Origin: Bacteroidetes bacterium QS_8_68_28
Lineage (GTDB): Bacteria; Bacteroidota; Rhodothermia; Rhodothermales; Salinibacteraceae
DNA: 52,568 nucleotides
Assembly: GCA_003022485.1 (NCBI GenBank)
Contig: PXTS01000034.1
Coordinates: 13,250-65,817, forward strand
Direction of reading: 5' to 3'
Part shown: positions 8,860 through 17,445 of the stretch, one piece after another
Layout: the number at the start of each line of letters is the position of its first letter
How positions within the stretch are numbered: position 1 is the stretch's first letter
Program-made: the position numbers and the translations under genes
The notes under the pieces: model-generated
Databases searched by the model: none
Told to the model about the DNA's origin: nothing
Seen by the model: only the letters and a program-made list of their open reading frames with translations

Positions 8860-10632
8860 ATGACGCTGCGCCGCTTTCTCCCGCTTTTCGTCGCGCTGCT
8901 TCTGGCCGGCTCCGTCGCCGCCGGCTGCTCGACCTCGCGCGAGACCGCGCGGCCCAACCCGGCCCCGCCGCAAACGGAAGACGCCCCGCCGGCCGACACG
9001 CAAGAGCCCGTCCCGAGCGACCCGCCCGGCGAAGAGGATGCCGAGCCGGCGCCGAACGGAACCAAAGACGCGACGGCCCCCGGCCGGGCGCCCACCGACT
9101 GGCAGCATGCCAGCGCGGAGGACGGCGGCAGCTCCCTCGGCATCGGCACCGAACAGGCATACACCTTCCTCGAAGGACGCGCGCCTCAGGACACCGTCGT
9201 GGTGGCCGTCCTCGACAGCGGCGTGGATCCGGCTCACGAAGACCTCGACGACGTGCTCTGGACCAACGCCGACGAGGTGCCCGGCAACGACCGCGACGAC
9301 GACCAGAACGGCTACGTCGACGACGTGCACGGCTGGAACTTCCTCGGCAGCCCCGACGGTGAAAACGTCGAGCACGACACCTTCGAGGTCACGCGCCTCT
9401 ACGTCGAACTGCGCGCCCCCTACGAAGGCGCCGACCCCGACACCCTGACCGCTGCCGAGCGCGACACGTACCGCCGCTACCAGCGCATCAAAGCCGACTT
9501 CCAGAAGCAAAAGCAGAAGTTCGAGCAACGGTACGGCCAAGTTCAGCAGATCAACAGCTTTCTCGAGCAGGCGCGCCCGCTGCTCGAAGGCGCACTGGGA
9601 ACCGGCGCGCCCATCACGCGCGAGCGTCTCGGGAACCTGGGGGCCGGCGCCGGCTCGCGCGCTCGGCAAGCCGCCCGGCTCGTGGACAACCTCCTCCAGC
9701 AGACCGGCACCGTCGACTTGGCGACGCTGGCGGAGGACCTCGAAAAGGCCGAGGAGCAGCTTCACACGCGCGTCGAGTACAACTTCAACACCGACTATAA
9801 CCCGCGCCCCATCGTGGGCGACGACTACTCCGACGCCACCGAGCGCATCTACGGCAACCCCGACGTGAAAGGCCCCGACGCCGGGCACGGCACAGGCGTG
9901 GCCAGCCTCATCGCCGCCGAGCGCGGCAATGACCTCGGCATCCGCGGCGTGGCCGATGCGGTGAAAATCATGCCCGTGCGCGCCGTCCCCGGCGGCGACG
10001 AGCGCGACAAAGACGTGGCCAATGCCATCCGCTACGCCACCGCGAACGGCGCGGACATCATCAACATGAGTTTCGGCAAGGCCTACTCCCCGCGCAAGGA
10101 GGTCGTCGACGCCGCCGTCCAGCAGGCCGACTCGGCGGGCGTCCTCATGGTCCACGCCGCCGGCAACGACGGCACCGACGTGGACACGACCGACAGCTAC
10201 CCCTCCTCATACTACGCCGACGGCAGCGGCGCGGCCGAAAACTGGGTCGAGGTGGGCGCCTCCACCGCCGAGGGCGACAGCACGCTGGCCGCCTCTTTTT
10301 CCAACTACGGTGACGAGCGCGTGGACCTCTTCGCCCCGGGCGCCTCGATGCAGGTGGCGCGTCCCGGTGACGCCTACGGCCGCGCGCAGGGCACCAGCTT
10401 CGCCGCCCCGGTCGTCTCGGGCGTGGCCGCACTGGTGATGGCCTACTACCCGTCTCTCTCTGCCAACCAGGTCAAAAAGGCACTCCTTACCTCTACCACC
10501 GACTACGCAGGCACGATGGTGAAGCGCCCCGGTGGGGACGAGATGGTCCGCTTCGGTACCCTCTCACGCACCGGCGGCGTGGTGAATGCCCACGCGGCCC
10601 TCCGTGCAGCCGAACGGAGGGCCGAACGGTGA
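8860..10632 (+). CDS. S8 (subtilisin-like) serine protease, lipoprotein
   Basis: About 590 residues. The chosen ATG gives a lipoprotein signal (LLLAGSVAAGC) followed by a Pro/Glu-rich linker. Catalytic residues are in the canonical subtilase order: Asp in VAVLDSGVDPAHEDL, His in GHGTGVASLIAA, Ser in GTSFAAPVVSGVAAL. Between Asp and His is an insert much longer than in secreted subtilisins, roughly 200 residues including a charged helical stretch (KQKQKFEQRYGQVQQ). Bacterial S8 peptidases with such inserts are known. It probably acts on extracytoplasmic proteins, anchored by lipid. The two-component pair upstream is on the same strand but about 160 bp away. Confidence 0.92.
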   Translation: MTLRRFLPLFVALLLAGSVAAGCSTSRETARPNPAPPQTEDAPPADTQEPVPSDPPGEEDAEPAPNGTKDATAPGRAPTDWQHASAEDGGSSLGIGTEQAYTFLEGRAPQDTVVVAVLDSGVDPAHEDLDDVLWTNADEVPGNDRDDDQNGYVDDVHGWNFLGSPDGENVEHDTFEVTRLYVELRAPYEGADPDTLTAAERDTYRRYQRIKADFQKQKQKFEQRYGQVQQINSFLEQARPLLEGALGTGAPITRERLGNLGAGAGSRARQAARLVDNLLQQTGTVDLATLAEDLEKAEEQLHTRVEYNFNTDYNPRPIVGDDYSDATERIYGNPDVKGPDAGHGTGVASLIAAERGNDLGIRGVADAVKIMPVRAVPGGDERDKDVANAIRYATANGADIINMSFGKAYSPRKEVVDAAVQQADSAGVLMVHAAGNDGTDVDTTDSYPSSYYADGSGAAENWVEVGASTAEGDSTLAASFSNYGDERVDLFAPGASMQVARPGDAYGRAQGTSFAAPVVSGVAALVMAYYPSLSANQVKKALLTSTTDYAGTMVKRPGGDEMVRFGTLSRTGGVVNAHAALRAAERRAER

Positions 10633-10673
10633 TCCCGGCCTTTAGGACGATCCCGGCCTTTAGGACGATCCCG
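10631..10673. repeat. Tandem duplication, 2.4 x 18 bp, overlapping the S8 protease stop codon
   Basis: GATCCCGGCCTTTAGGAC twice perfectly, then a partial third copy (GATCCCG). The first two bases are the last two bases of the TGA stop codon (10630-10632). Confidence 0.97.
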
Positions 10674-11203
10674 ACGCCCGTTCCGCGTCGCAGGGACCCC
10701 TCAGCGGCGTGAGCCGGCGGAGGTCGGCTGCGTCGCCGTTTCTTTTTTGACGCTTGTTTTATACGTTGTTTTACACGTTGGAAATTCATTACCAGGCCGT
10801 TTAGCCATTCACCGAACAATCCTGTCAGATTGTGCCCTCCCGGACCGCGATCCGGCGCTGAGAGCGTAGCGACGAGTCGACAGGTCATGCCCGTGGGGCG
10901 AGTCCACTGCGGACCCGCACAAGCTCATTGGGACGGATCTCTTTCGGGAAGGTTGCCACCGTTCCTGTGAAGATCCCCCGCAAGGGGATGACATAAGACC
11001 CCTGCATCAAGTGCGGAATGACGGCTCGTTTTTTAGAGAATGACAGCCCGTTTTTTAGAGGTTGGCAGTCTGGAAAAGACTTTTCCGAGGAGCTTTTCCG
11101 AAAGGGTCCGGCGGTGAGAGGTGGTTTGAGCAGGCCCGGCACGTCTCTTTCTGCTCGTCGGCTCTTTTTCGATAGACAAACGGTTCACAACGACGTTCCC
11201 TTC
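10633..11203. other. 571-bp intergenic region, lower GC, two further tandem duplications
   Basis: No gene that I can support. The stretch is noticeably less GC-rich than its neighbours. It holds the end of the 18-bp repeat, a 2 x 12-bp repeat at 10757-10780 (TTTTATACGTTG, one mismatch) and a 2 x 22-bp repeat at 11016-11059 (two mismatches, each copy carrying CGTTTTTTAGA). A minus-strand frame at 10885-11142 is open but starts with GTG, spans the 22-bp repeat and resembles nothing I know. Promoter elements for the E1 gene are probably here, but none matches TAnnTTTG well. Confidence 0.6.
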
Positions 11204-13426
11204 ATGGAAGACCCCTCCGCCTCTCAGGAACAGGCCCAGAAAGACGTACAGGAAGCCTTCTCCGGCGAAGCCGACCCGCCCGAAAGCGTCGCCGCGAACG
11301 GCAGTTCCTCAAACGACCGACCCGCCATTGACGACCGCCCCGTCAGCTACGAGGGTGACCTGGAGATCGACTTTCGCGGGCCGCAGGACTTCGCCCCCGA
11401 CGCGCTACGGAGTGCCTTCCGCACGATGCTGCTCTCGCGGCGGCTCGACGAGAAGATGATGACGCTCCTCAAGCAGGGGCGCGGTTTCTTTCACATCGGC
11501 TGCGCGGGACACGAGGGCGCGCAGGCAGCGCTGGGGATGCACACGCGGCCCGGGCCCATTGATGAAAGCGGTTACGATCGCTTCTGCTTCTACTACCGCG
11601 ACCTGTGCATGGCCCTCTCCCTGGGAATGACCCCGAGGCAGGGCCTGCTGGCGCACCTCGCCAAGAAGGACGACCCCAATAGCGGCGGGCGCCAGATGCC
11701 CGAGCACTTCGGGCTGCGGGACCTCGGCGTGATGACGACCGCCTCGTCGGTCGGGGCGCAGTTTTTGCCGGCACTGGGCTTTGCCATGAAAATGCAACGC
11801 TCGGGCAGCTCCGGCGAAGGCGACAGTCCCTTCGTGTACTGCTCCTGCGGGGAAGGCGCCACCAGCCAGGGCGACTTCCATGAGGCCCTCAACTGGGCGG
11901 CGCGCGAGCAAGCGCCGGTCCTCTTTTTCATCCAAGACAACAAGTACGCCATCAGCGTGCCAGTGGAAGACCAAACTGCCGGCGGCACCCCCCACAAGCT
12001 GGCGCGCGGCTACGAGGGCCTCGCCCGCATGCGCGTGGACGGGACGGACTTTTTCCACATGCACGCTGCCGGCCGGGCTGCCATCGACCACCTCCGCTCG
12101 GGGAACGGCCCGGTCTGCCTCACCGCCGACCTCGTGCGCCTCTTCTCACACTCTTCCTCCGACGACCACAGCAAGTATAAGACCGACGCCGAGCTGGAGC
12201 AGGACCAGCAGGTCGATCCCATCGGGCGGATGCAGCACGAACTCGAGAAGGCAGGAATCTTCGGCGACCACGACGCCGAGAACATGCGCGAAGAGGTCCG
12301 CCGGCAGGTGGATGAGGCCGCCGAGTGGGCCAAAGCGCAGGACGATCCTGCTCCCGAGACGGCTGCCGACCACGTCTACTTCGAGGGCACTCTGGATCTG
12401 GACTTCGACGCGGGCGCCGTCGAGGAGACCGACGGCAACCTGATGGTGATGGTCGACGGCATCAACCAGGCGCACAAGGAAGAGATGCGCCGCGACGACC
12501 GCGTGATCGCCTACGGGGAAGACGTGGCCGGCAACAAAGGCGGCGTCTTCACTGCCACGCGCGGCCTGACCGACGAGTTTGGCGCGGACCGTTGCTTCAA
12601 CTCGCCTCTGGCGGAGGCCTCGATCGTCGGCACGGCGGTCGGACAGGCAGCCTCGGGCATGCGCCCGGTCGTCGAGATTCAGTTTGCCGACTACATCTGG
12701 CCGGCGATGCAGCAAATTCGCAACCAGGTGGCTCCGTTTCGCTACCGCTCGAACGGCCAGTGGAGCTGCCCGATGGTGATCCGCGTGCCGTGCGGGGGCT
12801 ACATCCACGGCGGCCTGTGCCACTCGCAGAACGTGGAGTCGATCTTCGGCCACACGCCGGGGCTGGTCGTCGTAATGCCCTCGACCGCCGCCGACGCGAA
12901 GGGGATGCTTAAGACGGCGATCCGTTCGGAAGACCCGGTGATGTTCCTGGAACACAAGGCGCTCTATCGCGCCGCGCCGGCGCGCACGGGCCGCCCCACC
13001 GACGACTACCTCGTGCCGCTCGGCGAGGCGCGCACCCACCGCGAGGGCGCGGACCTCTCAGTGGTCACTTACGGCATGATGGTGCACAAGGCCAACGAGG
13101 TCGCCAAGACGCTCTCGAGGGAAGACGACGCGGAGGTGGAGATCATCGACCTGCGCTCGATCACCCCGCTTGACACCGAAGCCGTGCTGGACTCGATCAA
13201 GAAGACGAACCGCGCGCTCGTTCTTTACGAAGACCACGAGCACATCGGCTTCGGCGCGGAGATCAGCGCGCAGATCGGCGACAAGGCGTTCGAGCACCTC
13301 GACGCGCCCATTCGCCGCCACGCGGGGGCGTTTACGCCCATCCCCTTCGCCGACCCGCTGGAGAGCGCGGTGCTGCCGTCGAACGAGGGCATCCTGGAGG
13401 CCGCACGCGAGGTGCTTTCGTACTGA
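11204..13426 (+). CDS. Fused 2-oxoacid dehydrogenase E1 (alpha + beta)
   Basis: A 740-residue fusion of both E1 subunits of a pyruvate or branched-chain 2-oxoacid dehydrogenase complex. After an acidic N-terminal extension of about 55 residues, the alpha half (about 60-390) has the thiamine diphosphate-binding region (CGEGATSQGDFHEALN to NKYAIS). The beta half (about 400-735) has GEDVAGNKGGVF, FADYIWPAMQQI and the C-terminal transketolase domain (ITPLDTEAV). The enzyme decarboxylates the 2-oxoacid and passes the acyl group to lipoylated E2. Fused E1 proteins are known in Bacteroidetes relatives. E2 and E3 are not in the window, though lipoyl synthase is at 47.0 kb. Pyruvate and branched-chain substrates cannot be told apart by eye. 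Confidence 0.93.
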   Translation: MEDPSASQEQAQKDVQEAFSGEADPPESVAANGSSSNDRPAIDDRPVSYEGDLEIDFRGPQDFAPDALRSAFRTMLLSRRLDEKMMTLLKQGRGFFHIGCAGHEGAQAALGMHTRPGPIDESGYDRFCFYYRDLCMALSLGMTPRQGLLAHLAKKDDPNSGGRQMPEHFGLRDLGVMTTASSVGAQFLPALGFAMKMQRSGSSGEGDSPFVYCSCGEGATSQGDFHEALNWAAREQAPVLFFIQDNKYAISVPVEDQTAGGTPHKLARGYEGLARMRVDGTDFFHMHAAGRAAIDHLRSGNGPVCLTADLVRLFSHSSSDDHSKYKTDAELEQDQQVDPIGRMQHELEKAGIFGDHDAENMREEVRRQVDEAAEWAKAQDDPAPETAADHVYFEGTLDLDFDAGAVEETDGNLMVMVDGINQAHKEEMRRDDRVIAYGEDVAGNKGGVFTATRGLTDEFGADRCFNSPLAEASIVGTAVGQAASGMRPVVEIQFADYIWPAMQQIRNQVAPFRYRSNGQWSCPMVIRVPCGGYIHGGLCHSQNVESIFGHTPGLVVVMPSTAADAKGMLKTAIRSEDPVMFLEHKALYRAAPARTGRPTDDYLVPLGEARTHREGADLSVVTYGMMVHKANEVAKTLSREDDAEVEIIDLRSITPLDTEAVLDSIKKTNRALVLYEDHEHIGFGAEISAQIGDKAFEHLDAPIRRHAGAFTPIPFADPLESAVLPSNEGILEAAREVLSY

Positions 13427-13455
13427 CGGCGGGCGTTCCAACAGCGGGCGTTCCG
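13426..13455. repeat. Tandem duplication, 2 x 15 bp, overlapping the E1 stop codon
   Basis: ACGGCGGGCGTTCCA then ACAGCGGGCGTTCCG, two mismatches. The first base is the last base of the TGA stop (13424-13426). It sits in the 146-bp convergent interval before the tonB gene end; no hairpin with a T-tract was seen there. Confidence 0.85.
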
Positions 13456-13572
13456 GGGGACGCCGAGGCCCATACGGCCGTGGCTTCCACTGGCTGCTTT
13501 CTATCAGCAGCGCGGACTTCGGAGAGCCGCTTTCTGGAAGCCCCGCCAGTAGGGTTCCGTCCGTGGGTCCCG

Positions 13573-14367
13573 TCAGTTCAGGCGGAAGGTAACGGGCTGG
13601 CTCATGCGCATCTTCACCGTCTCGCCGTTCTGGCGGGCAGGCGTGAATTTTTTCTCCTCAAGCGCCGCGACGGCGGCCTCGGCGAGCGCGTCGTGCGGAC
13701 TGCGCAACACCTGAATGTCTTGCGGGCGCCCGCTCTCGTCCACGATGAACTGGAGGATTACTTGGCCCTGGATGTTGGCTCGCCGGGCTTCCTTCGGGTA
13801 CTCGGGGTCGAGCCTGCCCTGCATCTGAGCGTTCTGGTCGGCCGTGCCTTTTTTGAACACCTTGTTCTTGGGCGGGCTCGGGTTCGGGCTGGGATTGGAG
13901 TTCGTCTGCGGAGCCGGTTCGCTGCTGGTCTGCCCCACGTCAGTATTCAGATCTTGGATGTCCACCGGCTCTGCGGAGGTCTCCGGTTCTTCTTGAACCT
14001 GCTCGTCGGGCACTTCTTGGCGCTGCTGGTTTTTTTGTACCTTCGGCTCGGGCTGGGGCTCCGGCTCGGGCTCGGGTTCGGGCGGCTCCGGCTCCGGCGG
14101 CGTGGGACGCACGTCACGCAGACGAATCTCGTCGCGCGCCTCGGCGGCCATGTCGTCTCCCGACTCGGGGTTGCCCCAGCTGAGGTTGAAGGCCAGAATG
14201 ACCAAGCACAGCGCGGCGATGATGGCCAGCTCGCGCCATATGAGCGTGTTCTTGGTGCGGTCCTCGCGCCGCTGCTCGCGCTTCTCCAGCGAGTTGGGCC
14301 CGCTTTTTTTGGTCGGCGTCTGCTGCTGCGAGCCGGCAGGAGACGAAGAAGCTTGCTCTTCGCTCAT
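13573..14367 (-). CDS. TonB-family energy transducer
   Basis: 264 residues: a charged cytoplasmic start, one membrane helix (about 46-64, ELAIIAALCLVILAFNLSW), a Pro-Glu-rich periplasmic spacer (PEPEPPEPEPEPEPQPEP) and a C-terminal TonB domain (YPKEARRANIQGQVILQFIV, then VLRSPHDALAEAAVAALEE). It couples proton-motive force from the inner membrane to outer-membrane TonB-dependent receptors, such as the one encoded at 34.8-37.2 kb. ExbB and ExbD genes are not in the window. The ATG at 14367 is the only sensible start. Confidence 0.93.
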   Translation of the reverse strand: MSEEQASSSPAGSQQQTPTKKSGPNSLEKREQRREDRTKNTLIWRELAIIAALCLVILAFNLSWGNPESGDDMAAEARDEIRLRDVRPTPPEPEPPEPEPEPEPQPEPKVQKNQQRQEVPDEQVQEEPETSAEPVDIQDLNTDVGQTSSEPAPQTNSNPSPNPSPPKNKVFKKGTADQNAQMQGRLDPEYPKEARRANIQGQVILQFIVDESGRPQDIQVLRSPHDALAEAAVAALEEKKFTPARQNGETVKMRMSQPVTFRLN

Positions 14368-14778
14368 ATCAGGTCGTGTCGGGAAAAGAAGAAAAGACGG
14401 CCTTTGTCGGTCAACGGCTTTTGTCGGTCAGAGGTCTCAGCAGTCAGACAGAAAATTTCGAAAGGGCGGGCCGTGTTCCCCAGTTGGCGCGCCTCAACTT
14501 CACCGTTCCTGCAACGTGGGCCCAACGGCTCTTTATCTGCTTTCACCCGGCTTTTCACGAGGCGTCGCGAACTGTGAATTCTCGCACGTCTTCTGCTCGC
14601 TCTCGGGGCGCTGGTGAGCGGGGGCGTCCCGTATGCGAGTGGGACGCATTGCCCACCGGTGAAACAGAACGTGGGAGCTGCGGTGCTGGTATGTTGTCCC
14701 GGGCGTCGGGTTCGTTCCTTGTGCCCGCAAACGCCCTACTTCGTGCCCGCAAACGCCCCAACACGCCCCCCGACCGAC
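14368..14778. other. 411-bp divergent intergenic region with two tandem duplications
   Basis: Lies between the starts of tonB (minus) and the DUF427 gene (plus). It contains an imperfect 17-bp tandem repeat at 14399-14432 (core TTTGTCGGTCA), just upstream of tonB. A second repeat of period 22 at 14718-14759 shares the core GTGCCCGCAAACGCCC and lies about 20 bp upstream of the DUF427 start. No gene, RNA or clear TAnnTTTG element was recognised. Confidence 0.6.
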
Positions 14779-15243
14779 ATGCCTGAAAGCGTCTGGGACT
14801 ACCCGCGCCCCCCGGCTCTCGAGCCCGACGAGCGGCGCGTGCGCGTCGTCTTCGCCGGCGAAACCGTCGCCGACACGACCGACGCGAAGCGCGTTCTGGA
14901 AACGAGCCACCCGCCCGTCTACTATCTCCCGCCGGGGGACGTGCGCACCGACGTGCTCGAAAAGGAAGCGCGCACTTCGCTCTGTGAGTTCAAGGGCCGC
15001 GCGGACTACTACACGCTACGCGCCGGGGGGCGCGTGGCCGAGCACGCCGCTTGGGCCTACGCCGACCCCGTGGACCGCTACGCCGCTCTCGCCGGGCACT
15101 TCGCCTTCTACCTCTCGAAGGTGGATGCCGGCTACGTTGGCGAAGAAGAGGCGCAGCCGCAGGAGGGCGACTTTTACGGCGGCTGGGTCACGGACGAGGT
15201 CGAGGGCCCCTTCAAGGGCGGCCCCGGTACGATGGGCTGGTGA
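14779..15243 (+). CDS. DUF427 domain protein
   Basis: 154 residues with the pattern of the DUF427 family: RVVFAGETVADTTDAKRVLETSHPPVYYLPPGDV near the start, LCEFKGRADYYTL in the middle and WAYADP. Family members are small cytoplasmic proteins found widely in bacteria and fungi; no reaction has been established to my knowledge. The ATG chosen gives MPESVWDYPRPP, a typical family N-terminus. The C-terminus is longer than the core domain and ends in an acidic tail (VTDEVEGPFKGGPGTMGW). It is convergent with the small lipoprotein gene downstream, with 45 bp between stops. Confidence 0.88.
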   Translation: MPESVWDYPRPPALEPDERRVRVVFAGETVADTTDAKRVLETSHPPVYYLPPGDVRTDVLEKEARTSLCEFKGRADYYTLRAGGRVAEHAAWAYADPVDRYAALAGHFAFYLSKVDAGYVGEEEAQPQEGDFYGGWVTDEVEGPFKGGPGTMGW

Positions 15244-15288
15244 GACGATTCTCGATTGGCGACTGGACGACCGCTATGCGGCGCGCGT

Positions 15289-15933
15289 TTACTGCGTAGG
15301 CTCTGACTGCGCAGGCGAACGCGGCGCGGCACGGCGCCCCGAAAACCCCAGCCCGCCTCTATCGAGCGACGTGTCGCGCACGGCGTGAAAGGCCCCCTCC
15401 ACATGCAACGCCTCCCCCTCCTCGCTGCCCTCGAAGAACGGCGCGAGGCGCGCGTCGATGCGCCCGGTAAGTGCCTCTTCGCTGGAGGACACCACCTCGA
15501 CCGTGCCGTCCTGTGGCTGGTAGGCCACGCCGCCCACCGTGGCGCTCACCGCGACGTTGGTGAGGCGGGTGGGAACGGCGGAGTACGTCCCCTCGCTCGG
15601 CCGGCCGCCGCTCAGGCGCTGGAGCTGGATTAGAGGTCGCGGCCCGCTTTCTCCTTCAGGAGCGAGGTTTACCACGAACGGCGACTCGGCCCCGCCGGGA
15701 ATCGGGACTTCCAACGAGTCGGCAAACCCGAGGTCAAAGGTGAAGAACCCCGCCTCGCCAGAAAGCGTCTCGTCCGCAGCCCCGTCGAGGGTCACGTCAA
15801 AGGTTCCTGGCGCAAGGTCTACCGGCTCGGGGCCGTCGTCTTCGACGTCGGAGTCGCAAGCGGGCGTGGCCAGAAGCAGGCCGGCTCCCATCAGCAACGC
15901 GAGCAGGCGGCGGGGCAGGCCATAGAGACGCAT
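15289..15933 (-). CDS. Hypothetical lipoprotein
   Basis: 214 residues. The N-terminus is a lipoprotein signal (LLALLMGAGLLLATPAC), after which the chain is acidic (DSDVEDDGPEP) and beta-rich, with evenly spaced Gly and Val. No family recognised. The pattern of short strands (GTFDVTLDGA, GFFTFDLGF, GGVAYQPQDGTVEVV) suggests a small beta-sandwich exposed at the cell envelope. An imperfect 15-bp period (CTGCGTAGGC then CTGCGCAGGC, about 15291-15315) lies across and beyond its 3' end. The start is the ATG giving MRLYGLPRR. Confidence 0.75.
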   Translation of the reverse strand: MRLYGLPRRLLALLMGAGLLLATPACDSDVEDDGPEPVDLAPGTFDVTLDGAADETLSGEAGFFTFDLGFADSLEVPIPGGAESPFVVNLAPEGESGPRPLIQLQRLSGGRPSEGTYSAVPTRLTNVAVSATVGGVAYQPQDGTVEVVSSSEEALTGRIDARLAPFFEGSEEGEALHVEGAFHAVRDTSLDRGGLGFSGRRAAPRSPAQSEPTQ

Positions 15934-16025
15934 GGCAACGCGGGGGCTTTCCAGGAAAAATTGCGCACGTTAATGCACGCTCCTGGCGCGCCCCCCGCAA
16001 GTCCGGCGCAAGCGTTCTTTTTTTT

Positions 16026-17252
16026 TCACGTCGCCGCCAGCGCCTGGTCGAGGTCCTCCCGCAAGTCATCGAGGGCTTCCACGCCCACCGAGAGGCGAAT
16101 CAGCGAATCGAGCAGACCGGCCTCGCGGCGCTTCTCGGCGGGGATGGAGGCGTGCGTCATCGAGGCGGGGTGCTCGATGAGGCTTTCCACGCCGCCGAGG
16201 CTCTCGGCCAGCTCGAAGACCTCGGTGCGCGCGATGAAAGACTGGGCCGCTTCGGCGCGGTCGTCGGCGAGCGCGAAGGAGACCATGCCGCCGAAACCGC
16301 TCATTTGCTTCTGGGCCGTCTCGTGGCCGGGGTCGCCGGGCAGGCCAGGGTAGCGCACGCGGCCGGTCTCAGGGTGATCCTCGAGGAACTCGGCGACGGC
16401 CTGCGCGCTCCGGCAGTGGCGTTCCATGCGCAGGTGCAGCGTCTTGGTGCCGCGCAGGGCCAGGAAGCAGTCCATCGGGCCCGGCGCGGCGCCAGCGCTC
16501 TTGAGCTGGAAGCGCAGCGTCTCCGCCCATTCGTCCGCGTCGGTGCAGACCGCGCCGAGGATGAGGTCGGAGTGGCCGCCGAGGTACTTCGTGCCGCTAT
16601 GCAGGACGAGGTCGGCCCCCAGATCGAGCGGCTGCTGGAGCGCAGGCGAGGCGAACGTGTTGTCGACGGCTACGTCGGCCCCGGCGTCGTGGGCGATTTC
16701 GGCCAGCCGCGCGATGTCGGAGACGCGCAGGAGCGGGTTGGTGGGCGTCTCCACCCAGAGCAGCTTCGTCTCGGGCCGCATGGCCGCCTCGGCGGCCTCC
16801 GGGTCCGTCAGGTCGGTGAAGGTGAAGTCCACGCCGTACGGCTCGTACACCTCCTGAAAGAGCCGAAAGGTGCCGCCGTAGAGGTCGTTGGTCGAGACGA
16901 CGTGGTCGCCGGGACGCAACCCGCCCTTGACGATGGCGTCGATGCCGGCCACCCCGCTGGAAAAGGCGATGCCGTGGACGGCCCCTTCGAGGGCGGCGAG
17001 GTTTCCCTCCAGCGCCGAGCGCGTCGGGTTCGAGACGCGCGAATATTCGTGGCCCTTGTGGTCGCCGGGCGCCGCCTGCGCGTAGGTGGAGGTCTGGTAG
17101 ATGGGCGTCATGATGGCCCCAGTGGCCGGGTCGGGCTGCTGGCCGGCGTGCACGCAGCGCGTGGCAAAGCGGCGGTCGCGGTCCTCGGCGGGGAAGCCCG
17201 GATCGTCCGCCGGGGTCTGTGGGGGCGTGGGAGCATCGGGCTCGACGGGCAT
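16026..17252 (-). CDS. Cystathionine gamma-synthase/lyase-family PLP enzyme
   Basis: 408 residues of the Cys/Met-metabolism PLP family. Diagnostic stretches are FATRCVHAGQQPDPATGAI, YSRVSNPTR, the SSGVAGIDA turn, WVETPTNPLL, VDNTFASPA and the PLP-binding lysine in LHSGTKYLGGH. Members act as cystathionine gamma-synthase, cystathionine gamma-lyase or methionine gamma-lyase in sulfur amino-acid metabolism; sequence alone does not decide among them here. I chose the ATG at 17252 because upstream residues (RSAADVCGRQASRR) look non-coding. An N-terminal extension of about 25 acidic, Pro-rich residues precedes the family core. Confidence 0.93.
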   Translation of the reverse strand: MPVEPDAPTPPQTPADDPGFPAEDRDRRFATRCVHAGQQPDPATGAIMTPIYQTSTYAQAAPGDHKGHEYSRVSNPTRSALEGNLAALEGAVHGIAFSSGVAGIDAIVKGGLRPGDHVVSTNDLYGGTFRLFQEVYEPYGVDFTFTDLTDPEAAEAAMRPETKLLWVETPTNPLLRVSDIARLAEIAHDAGADVAVDNTFASPALQQPLDLGADLVLHSGTKYLGGHSDLILGAVCTDADEWAETLRFQLKSAGAAPGPMDCFLALRGTKTLHLRMERHCRSAQAVAEFLEDHPETGRVRYPGLPGDPGHETAQKQMSGFGGMVSFALADDRAEAAQSFIARTEVFELAESLGGVESLIEHPASMTHASIPAEKRREAGLLDSLIRLSVGVEALDDLREDLDQALAAT

Positions 17253-17356
17253 AGGCGTTACAGTCTCGGGTTTCAGCGGGTCAGTTCGACGGGACGCCTG
17301 CCTGCCGCAAACGTCTGCAGCAGAGCGCGCTGCACCGGGCGTCCCGCCCATTCACG

Positions 17357-17393
17357 AAAAAAGGCCCGGCCTCCGCGCAGGGAGAGCCGAGCC
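17357..17393 (-). terminator. Rho-independent terminator after the TPR gene
   Basis: Read on the minus strand: a GC-rich stem GGCTCGGCT pairing with AGGCCGGGCC, then six T residues. It lies 53 bp beyond the TPR lipoprotein stop and before the PLP enzyme start, so it should separate the two transcripts. Confidence 0.7.
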
Positions 17394-17421
17394 CAATGTA
17401 TTCAGCCGACGCGTTCGCCCC

Positions 17422-17445
17422 ATACGCACAGCGATACGCACAGCG
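17422..17445. repeat. Perfect tandem duplication, 2 x 12 bp, abutting the TPR gene stop codon
   Basis: ATACGCACAGCG twice with no mismatch, ending at the base immediately next to the minus-strand stop codon (17446-17448). Confidence 0.95.

Noticed and set aside
7183-10155. Open frame of 990 codons on the minus strand, antisense to the kinase and S8 protease genes
   Set aside because: A shadow of GC-rich coding DNA: it lacks any recognisable domain, while the plus strand encodes complete well-known proteins.
10885-11142. Minus-strand frame of 85 codons in the gap before the E1 gene
   Set aside because: GTG start, spans a 22-bp tandem duplication, and no resemblance to known proteins; kept only as a note on the gap.
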